Assembly (NCBI GenBank): GCA_910586635.1
Contig: CAJUJA010000047.1
Coordinates: 1 to 9,554, forward strand
Direction: 5' to 3'
Length of the DNA: 9,554 nucleotides
Source of the DNA: an uncultured Bacilli bacterium
GTDB taxonomy: Bacteria > Bacillota_I > Bacilli_A > RF39 > UBA660
Part shown: positions 5,427 to 9,554 of the stretch, piece by piece
Layout: each line of letters opens with the position of its first letter
Position numbering within the stretch: position 1 is the first letter of the stretch
The notes under the pieces: model-generated
Told to the model about the DNA's origin: nothing
Database searches by the model: none
The model's input: the letters and a program-made list of their open reading frames with translations, nothing else
Position numbers and translations under genes: made by a program

Positions 5427-5527
5427 ATTTTAAAATTCCTACAATTTTTAAATCCTTTTCTAATAACTTTAGTCTTTTTCCTAGGACATGGAACATCCAT
5501 TTCATCAAATGTTTCTATATAGCTTAA
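5417..5527 (-). other. Short open segment in frame with the preceding ORF (possible small protein or gene tail)
   Basis: Directly after the TAA of the 5528-5842 ORF, the same frame stays open for 36 codons to a TAA in the terminator loop. An internal ATG at 5498-5500 would give a 27-residue basic peptide (MDVPCPRKKTKVIRKGFKN and so on) with two cysteines. No Shine-Dalgarno sequence is seen. Codon use looks coding-like, but length and missing signals make this weak. It may be a decayed C-terminal tail, a tiny gene, or chance. Confidence 0.3.
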
Positions 5528-5770
5528 TTATTTTTCTAGAAAATCGGGATTTCTTTGATAAAATTCTGGATATTCTTCTATTAAATAAGTCGTAGAAGAT
5601 AAAAATTCACTTTGATCTAAGTTAATCTCATTATTATTCTTTAATGTATCAATAACTCGAATATCATAGGCCACTTCTCTAATTAATTCTTCATCCGTTG
5701 CAGTTTTTGTTTCTCTAAGGTTTTCTTGTAGTAATCTATAATGACCTCTAGCTTCATCACAAGGAGCCAT
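5528..5770 (-). CDS. Hypothetical protein; probably the second part of an interrupted gene
   Basis: The nominal ATG (5768-5770) gives 80 residues (MAPCDEARGHYRLLQENLRE and so on), helical and charged, with no signal peptide or membrane helix. The family is not recognised. This ATG has no Shine-Dalgarno sequence. The frame is open for another 24 codons upstream, to 5842, where it meets the TAA of the preceding 69-residue ORF in the same frame. These 24 codons (FELKTVNQVRQQENNIIV and so on) have purine-first, coding-like composition and no ATG, GTG or TTG. The simplest reading is that 5528-6052 was one gene of about 174 codons split by a TAA at 5843-5845. The alternatives are a separate gene with an unusual start or a sequencing error. 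Confidence 0.5.
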   Translation of the reverse strand: MAPCDEARGHYRLLQENLRETKTATDEELIREVAYDIRVIDTLKNNNEINLDQSEFLSSTTYLIEEYPEFYQRNPDFLEK

Positions 5771-5842
5771 TTTAATCGTATTAATAGAAACAATAATATT
5801 ATTTTCTTGCTGTCTTACTTGATTTACAGTTTTAAGTTCAAA

Positions 5843-6052
5843 TTATTTTTTGTTAATGATTTCTAAAACCTTACCAATAGAAGCTGGAAAGGCTGCTAAA
5901 AAAAGTTCATCTTCATCGATTAAAGATGAAACCCTATATAAGAAATTTTGATAGGCATCTTCTGTTTGATAAGATTGTAATAAAAGTACTACATCACCAT
6001 ATATCAACTGATTCTTAACCAGAAATACAGCTTCCTTTTTCTCAACATTCAC
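5843..6052 (-). CDS. Hypothetical protein downstream of lon; probably the first part of an interrupted gene
   Basis: This is a 69-residue ORF from a GTG start (6050-6052) that overlaps the lon TGA stop. GGGAG about ten bases upstream serves as ribosome-binding site, so it is translationally coupled to lon. The sequence (KKEAVFLVKNQLIYGDVVLL, LIDEDELFLAAFPASIGKVLEIINKK) looks like a small alpha/beta or helical cytoplasmic protein. The family is not recognised. The TAA at 5843-5845 lies in a context (AAA AAA TAA TTT GAA) where one base change from AAA, CAA or GAA would restore a continuous frame into the next ORF. It occupies the place that ysxC holds behind lon in Bacillus, but shows no GTPase motifs. 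Confidence 0.6.
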   Translation of the reverse strand: MNVEKKEAVFLVKNQLIYGDVVLLLQSYQTEDAYQNFLYRVSSLIDEDELFLAAFPASIGKVLEIINKK

Positions 6053-8363
6053 TAACCCCTACTCCCTTAAATAGTTTTTCATATACTTGCTGATAATTCG
6101 ATACAAAGACAAATTGCACTTCCTTTTTTATATCATCAGGAATCTCATCTAAATCCTTTTCATTCTCAAATGGTAAAAAGACTTTTTTTATTCCTGCTCT
6201 ATGTGCACCAATTACCTTTTCTCTTAATCCTCCTATTGGTAGTACTTTTCCTCTTAAAGTAATCTCCCCCGTCATGGAGATATTACTATCAACAGCAATC
6301 CCCGTTAATAGGGAAATAAGGGATGTCGTTAGAGCAATACCAGCACTTGGCCCATCTTTAGGAGTAGCACCTTCCGGAACATGAATATGAATATCATAAT
6401 CCTCTAGAAGAGCAACAGGAATTTTAAATTTCTTGACATTTGCTTTTATATAGGATAAAGCAATTTTAGCGGACTCTCGCATTACTTCCCCTAACGAACC
6501 CGTTAAAATCAACTCTCCCTTTCCCTTATAATAAGTGACCTCAATTGGAAGAATATCCCCGCCAAACACAGTATAAGCCATACCATTCACAACACCTACT
6601 TGTTTGGTTGTATCTTTTTCTAAATACTGATATTTTTTCTTTCCTAGAAACTCCTCTAAATTATCACAAGTTATCTCTATAAAAGCAATATCCTTAGATG
6701 TTAAAAATTTCTTAACTATTTTTCTTAAAATGCTAGCAATCAACCTCTCTAGGTTTCTGACTCCTGCTTCTTTAGTATAATTTCTAATTACAGTTAAAAG
6801 TGCCTCATCACCAAATTTCACTTCAATTTCAGTTAGCCCATGCTCTCTTAGCTCCTTGGGGATAATGTGATTCTTTACAATATCTAACTTTTCATATTCT
6901 GTATAACTAGATAACTCAATTATTTCTAATCGGTCCTGCAATTCAAATGGAATTTGATCAATATAGTTAGCAGTTGCTATAAAAATTACTTTTGATAAGT
7001 CAAATTCTTCCTCAATATAGTGATCAGAAAATTTCGCATTCTGTTCTGGGTCTAATACCTCTAATAGGCTACTTGCAGGGTCGCCCTTTAAATCCTTTGT
7101 CATCTTATCAATTTCATCAATAATAAAGACAGGATTTGTAGTACCAGCTTTACGAATTCCCTGAATAATTCTTCCTGGGTTAGCACCTACATAAGTTCTT
7201 CTATGTCCAATAATTTCAGCCTCATCATTAATCCCACCAACACTAATTTTTGCTACTTTTCTATTTAGGCTTTTAGCAATGGATAAAGCCAAAGACGTTT
7301 TCCCAACACCAGGTGGTCCAACCAAACAAAGAATAGGACTACGTAAATGATTCGTATTTTGTTTTACTGCTAAATACTCTAAAATTCTTAATTTTACATC
7401 TTCTAAACCATGATGAGAAGAATTTAGTACATACTCTACTTGATTCAAATCATTCATATCTTTAGTACACTTATTCCAAGGTAGGTTTAACATCCAATCT
7501 AAATAATCACGAATCATACCAAGTTCAGGAGAATTTGAGTTGGTAGACTCATACCGATTAATTTCTTTTTTTATTTTATCCTTTACTTTCTGATTACATT
7601 TTAACTTTTTTAATTTTTCTCTAAGCAATCCTACCTCATCTTCCTTAGAGTTAACATCACCTAGTTCTTTTTTTATAATTCTAATCTTTTCTCTTAAATA
7701 AAATTCCTTTTGGCTATCACTCAACTCTTTTTCTACTTCACTATCGATTTTTTTCTCTAGCTCGATTACCTTTAAATCTTCACTCATATCATCGATTAAT
7801 AATTTTGCTCTTAAGGTAGGATTAGTCTCTACAATATAACGTTTTTTCTTCTCATAACTAACTGGTAAAAAACTACCAATTAAATCTGTTAGTTCATCTA
7901 GGTTATTACAAGTTGATAACTTACTAATAATGGCATTACTCATATAAGGGACAGAGTGAATATAATTTTCTAACGATTTTTTCAAAACACTAGAATAACT
8001 TCTCTCATTTTCACTATGTATCAAACAAATATCAGAAATATCTGCTAAATACTGAGCATCAACATTAGAATACTGATTTATTTCTACTCGTTTAATCCCC
8101 CTCAAAACAATTCTAGTTTTTCCATTAGGGACATCCATTTTTAATTTCAATTCTGCTAAAACCCCTATTTTAGGAAGCGTAGTAATATCCCTACTTTCCT
8201 CCTCCATAATAGGGTTCACTACCAAAACTAGCTTTTCTTCGCTAGAATCAGCAAGTTTAATAATCTCCTTATCGCTATGATCATCACTTTCAATTCTAAC
8301 TTCAGTGTTTGGAAATAAAACCATATCTTGTATCAATAGTACTCCTAGTTTTTCTAAATTCAT
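6042..8363 (-). CDS. lon: Endopeptidase La (Lon, ATP-dependent serine protease)
   Basis: LonA is a cytoplasmic AAA+ protease that degrades misfolded and regulatory proteins. The 773-residue length matches B. subtilis LonA (774). The order of domains is: N-terminal substrate-binding Lon domain (about 5-200), coiled-coil helices (about 200-290), AAA+ module with Walker A GPPGVGKT at 349-356, Walker B VFIIDEIDK with Asp416-Glu417 and arginine-finger candidate Arg478, then the C-terminal protease domain. The catalytic dyad is Ser673 in DGPSAGIAL and Lys716 in GGLREKVIGA. The ATG has GGAGG nine bases upstream, and a sigma-A promoter lies at 8401-8428. No CIRCE or CtsR box was found. The TGA stop overlaps the GTG of the next ORF. 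The soluble form without membrane helices separates it from LonB. Confidence 0.98.
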   Translation of the reverse strand: MNLEKLGVLLIQDMVLFPNTEVRIESDDHSDKEIIKLADSSEEKLVLVVNPIMEEESRDITTLPKIGVLAELKLKMDVPNGKTRIVLRGIKRVEINQYSNVDAQYLADISDICLIHSENERSYSSVLKKSLENYIHSVPYMSNAIISKLSTCNNLDELTDLIGSFLPVSYEKKKRYIVETNPTLRAKLLIDDMSEDLKVIELEKKIDSEVEKELSDSQKEFYLREKIRIIKKELGDVNSKEDEVGLLREKLKKLKCNQKVKDKIKKEINRYESTNSNSPELGMIRDYLDWMLNLPWNKCTKDMNDLNQVEYVLNSSHHGLEDVKLRILEYLAVKQNTNHLRSPILCLVGPPGVGKTSLALSIAKSLNRKVAKISVGGINDEAEIIGHRRTYVGANPGRIIQGIRKAGTTNPVFIIDEIDKMTKDLKGDPASSLLEVLDPEQNAKFSDHYIEEEFDLSKVIFIATANYIDQIPFELQDRLEIIELSSYTEYEKLDIVKNHIIPKELREHGLTEIEVKFGDEALLTVIRNYTKEAGVRNLERLIASILRKIVKKFLTSKDIAFIEITCDNLEEFLGKKKYQYLEKDTTKQVGVVNGMAYTVFGGDILPIEVTYYKGKGELILTGSLGEVMRESAKIALSYIKANVKKFKIPVALLEDYDIHIHVPEGATPKDGPSAGIALTTSLISLLTGIAVDSNISMTGEITLRGKVLPIGGLREKVIGAHRAGIKKVFLPFENEKDLDEIPDDIKKEVQFVFVSNYQQVYEKLFKGVGVSEC

Positions 8364-8400
8364 TTGTGGTCAACCTCCAATCAGTTAAATACTGGTTACT

Positions 8401-8428
8401 ATTATAAATAATTTTTTTAAAAATACAA
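8401..8428 (-). promoter_or_regulatory. Sigma-A promoter of lon
   Basis: On the minus strand -35 TTGTAT (8428-8423), a 16-base spacer and a perfect -10 TATAAT (8406-8401) precede lon. The predicted start near 8394 leaves a leader of about 30 bases containing the strong GGAGG. A short dyad, CAGT and ACTG around five bases, lies in the leader. Confidence 0.65.
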
Positions 8429-8460
8429 GAGAAAAGTAATAAAAAATTTTATTCTATTGT

Positions 8461-8482
8461 AATCATTTCGTGATAGATGATT
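8461..8482. repeat. Inverted repeat upstream of the lon promoter
   Basis: AATCAT and ATGATT are separated by ten bases. The dyad sits about 35 bases upstream of the lon -35, where an activator or repressor could bind. The arms are only 6 bp and AT-rich, so this is a candidate only. Confidence 0.3.
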
Positions 8483-8540
8483 TTTCTAAATACAACCTTT
8501 TTTATAAAAGAATTATTTAACCAAAAAAATCCAAATAGTT

Positions 8541-8563
8541 GCGTTTTCTTTCGAAAATCACGC
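8541..8563 (-). other. Hairpin with GAAA tetraloop between terminator and lon promoter
   Basis: On the minus strand GCG, three unpaired bases, TTTTC, a GAAA loop, GAAAA and CGC can pair into a stem of five plus three base pairs. The GAAA loop closed by C-G is a stable GNRA tetraloop. It follows directly after the T-run of the upstream terminator, so it may matter for read-through RNA or RNA-end processing. A second, backup termination structure is possible. Confidence 0.35.
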
Positions 8564-8595
8564 AAAAAAAAAAGTAACTTTTTTTATAATTACTT
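8564..8595 (-). terminator. Weak rho-independent terminator after the DUF6273-like gene
   Basis: On the minus strand AAGTAA (8595-8590), a 12-base loop and TTACTT (8577-8572) form a short A/T-rich stem running into about ten T (8573-8564). It begins 15 bases after the stop codon of the DUF6273-like gene. The stem is weak, but the position and T-run support it. Confidence 0.55.
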
Positions 8596-8610
8596 CTTTA
8601 ATCTATTTAT

Positions 8611-9554
8611 TTATTTTTTCTTTTTCACTTTTGCATATCTTATGGCTTGATTATTTTGATTAATTTGTTGCTGCATTCTTTCAATTTCACCCTCTAAAAG
8701 CAAATTCTTATTTTGTAGCTGTTCTATATCAAAATCTGCATCCTTTAAGTATGAGAAAAATAAATCCCCTTTTAGATAGGTATTCAAATACTCATACATA
8801 TCTGTTTTAGAAAAATTTCCTGTATAATTTCTCTCATGATTAAATGGCATTCCTGATCCAATGATGTCCTTAGTAAATACAATATCTGTTTTTAAGTCTT
8901 TATACCATGGAACAAGATATTCTTCCATCCAAACAGCTTCTCCTACTGGATAAGTTTGTCCATCTGAAAATGTTACAGTTGCCTCACTAAAACGTGGTTT
9001 TATAATTACTCTTGTATATTTTTTACCATTTGTTAATTCCATCTCCTCTAACTGCTGAGGATCAAATTTTTCTGAATACTCATCATAATTTTCACTATCC
9101 ACTATATAGTTTTTATGAATACTTTTTAAAGTTATATCTTTTTTCAAATCATAGATTCTTCCTAATTCTTTTTGTAATGGTTTTGAAGCTATTTTTTTTG
9201 GAAAGTATCCAGCTTTTAATTGTACTACTCCATCTTTTCTTTTTACTTCATTGGAAGCAATTTTCGAAATCACTGAGTACGGTAAAGCAACGCGAATCCC
9301 AACAGAACGTTGAGTAACCTTGCGGTGAGAACTATAACCATTATAGGAGATGGCACGCGCATCATTATCCACATCACATGTTTTGGTCCAATAAGATCCT
9401 GTTCTGCATTCTAACTGGTTATCTCCACCTTTTGTAAAATAATCCGAGGAAACAACTCCTCCTAATGCAATCGCATAATCTGTTATGGCTGCCTTTGTTC
9501 CTATTTTGTCAAATATTTCTAATCGATTCTTTCCAATAATTTGATCTTCTCCTA
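8611..9554 (-). CDS. DUF6273-like protein with C-terminal coiled coil (partial at right edge)
   Basis: The frame is open from the right edge to the TAA at 8611-8613, giving 313 visible codons. A GTG at 9370-9372 is internal and not the start, because clear protein continues upstream of it (YAIALGGVVSSDYFTKGGDN, SYWTKTCDVDND). The segment around YWTKTC, DNDARAISYNG and SVGIRVALPY resembles the end of a DUF6273 / formylglycine-enzyme-like surface domain. A second unit follows, GKKYTRVIIKP, FSDGQTYPVGEAVWMEEYLV, TDIVFTKDIIGSGMPFNHER and DMYEYLN, which resembles the start of such a domain. Two DUF6273-type units in a row are therefore likely. The C-terminus is a probable coiled coil (QLQNKNLLLEGEIERMQQQI) with a tetralysine end. 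The biochemical function of the family is unknown. A weak terminator follows the stop. Confidence 0.7.
   Translation of the reverse strand, partial: GEDQIIGKNRLEIFDKIGTKAAITDYAIALGGVVSSDYFTKGGDNQLECRTGSYWTKTCDVDNDARAISYNGYSSHRKVTQRSVGIRVALPYSVISKIASNEVKRKDGVVQLKAGYFPKKIASKPLQKELGRIYDLKKDITLKSIHKNYIVDSENYDEYSEKFDPQQLEEMELTNGKKYTRVIIKPRFSEATVTFSDGQTYPVGEAVWMEEYLVPWYKDLKTDIVFTKDIIGSGMPFNHERNYTGNFSKTDMYEYLNTYLKGDLFFSYLKDADFDIEQLQNKNLLLEGEIERMQQQINQNNQAIRYAKVKKKK

Noticed and set aside
8364..8400. CIRCE or CtsR operator at lon
   Set aside because: Neither the TTAGCACTC-N9-GAGTGCTAA repeat nor tandem GGTCAAA heptads are present; only a loose GGTTGACC resembles part of a heptad.
9012..9317. 101-codon plus-strand ORF
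   Set aside because: It is antisense to the DUF6273-like gene and has a Leu/Phe-rich shadow composition.
1..9554. Reassignment of TGA (Mycoplasma-type code 4)
   Set aside because: Rubrerythrin and lon both end at TGA exactly where their families should end, so TGA acts as a stop. The interrupting codons near 5528 and 5843 are TAA, which code 4 does not change.

Overview
The window comes from a very AT-rich, low-GC Gram-positive bacterium (Firmicutes). Homologues of the spore-coat morphogenesis protein SpoVID and its partner gene YsxE indicate a spore-former. Rubrerythrin suggests an anaerobic or oxygen-sensitive lifestyle. Small uncharacterised membrane proteins and a DUF6273-like surface protein resemble what I recall from gut Bacilli/Erysipelotrichia-type genomes; this placement is inference. 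TGA works as a stop: rubrerythrin and lon both end on it, so the code is the standard bacterial one. No tRNA, rRNA, CRISPR array or insertion sequence was seen.

Left part (1-868): the 3' end of a plus-strand membrane-protein gene enters from the left edge. It overlaps tail-to-tail a minus-strand 96-residue conserved hypothetical, and a divergent plus-strand three-helix membrane protein follows. Region 869-2319: an intact TIM44-like membrane protein with a C-terminal zinc ribbon. Upstream of it, a stretch that would be called intergenic is the decayed remnant of a second TIM44-like/zinc-ribbon gene. Region 2263-3713: rubrerythrin with a near-ideal sigma-A promoter overlapped by an 8-bp inverted repeat, an orphan type IV pilin-like protein, and a small divergent two-helix protein.

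Right part (3660-9554, minus strand): this follows the Bacillus subtilis lonA...spoVID-ysxE order, without ysxC and the hem genes that lie between them there. Transcription starts at a sigma-A promoter upstream of lon. It passes through an unrecognised small gene region whose reading frame is interrupted by in-frame TAA codons, and reaches a terminator at 5403-5426. The spoVID-like gene and the ysxE-like pseudokinase gene form an overlapping pair that probably has its own sporulation promoter. Upstream of lon, after a 247-base gap holding a terminator, the lon promoter and two dyads, the C-terminal part of a DUF6273-like protein runs off the right edge.

No clear new multi-gene system is visible. 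The best leads are the frame-interrupted gene behind lon, the hidden TIM44-like pseudogene, and the rubrerythrin operator candidate.
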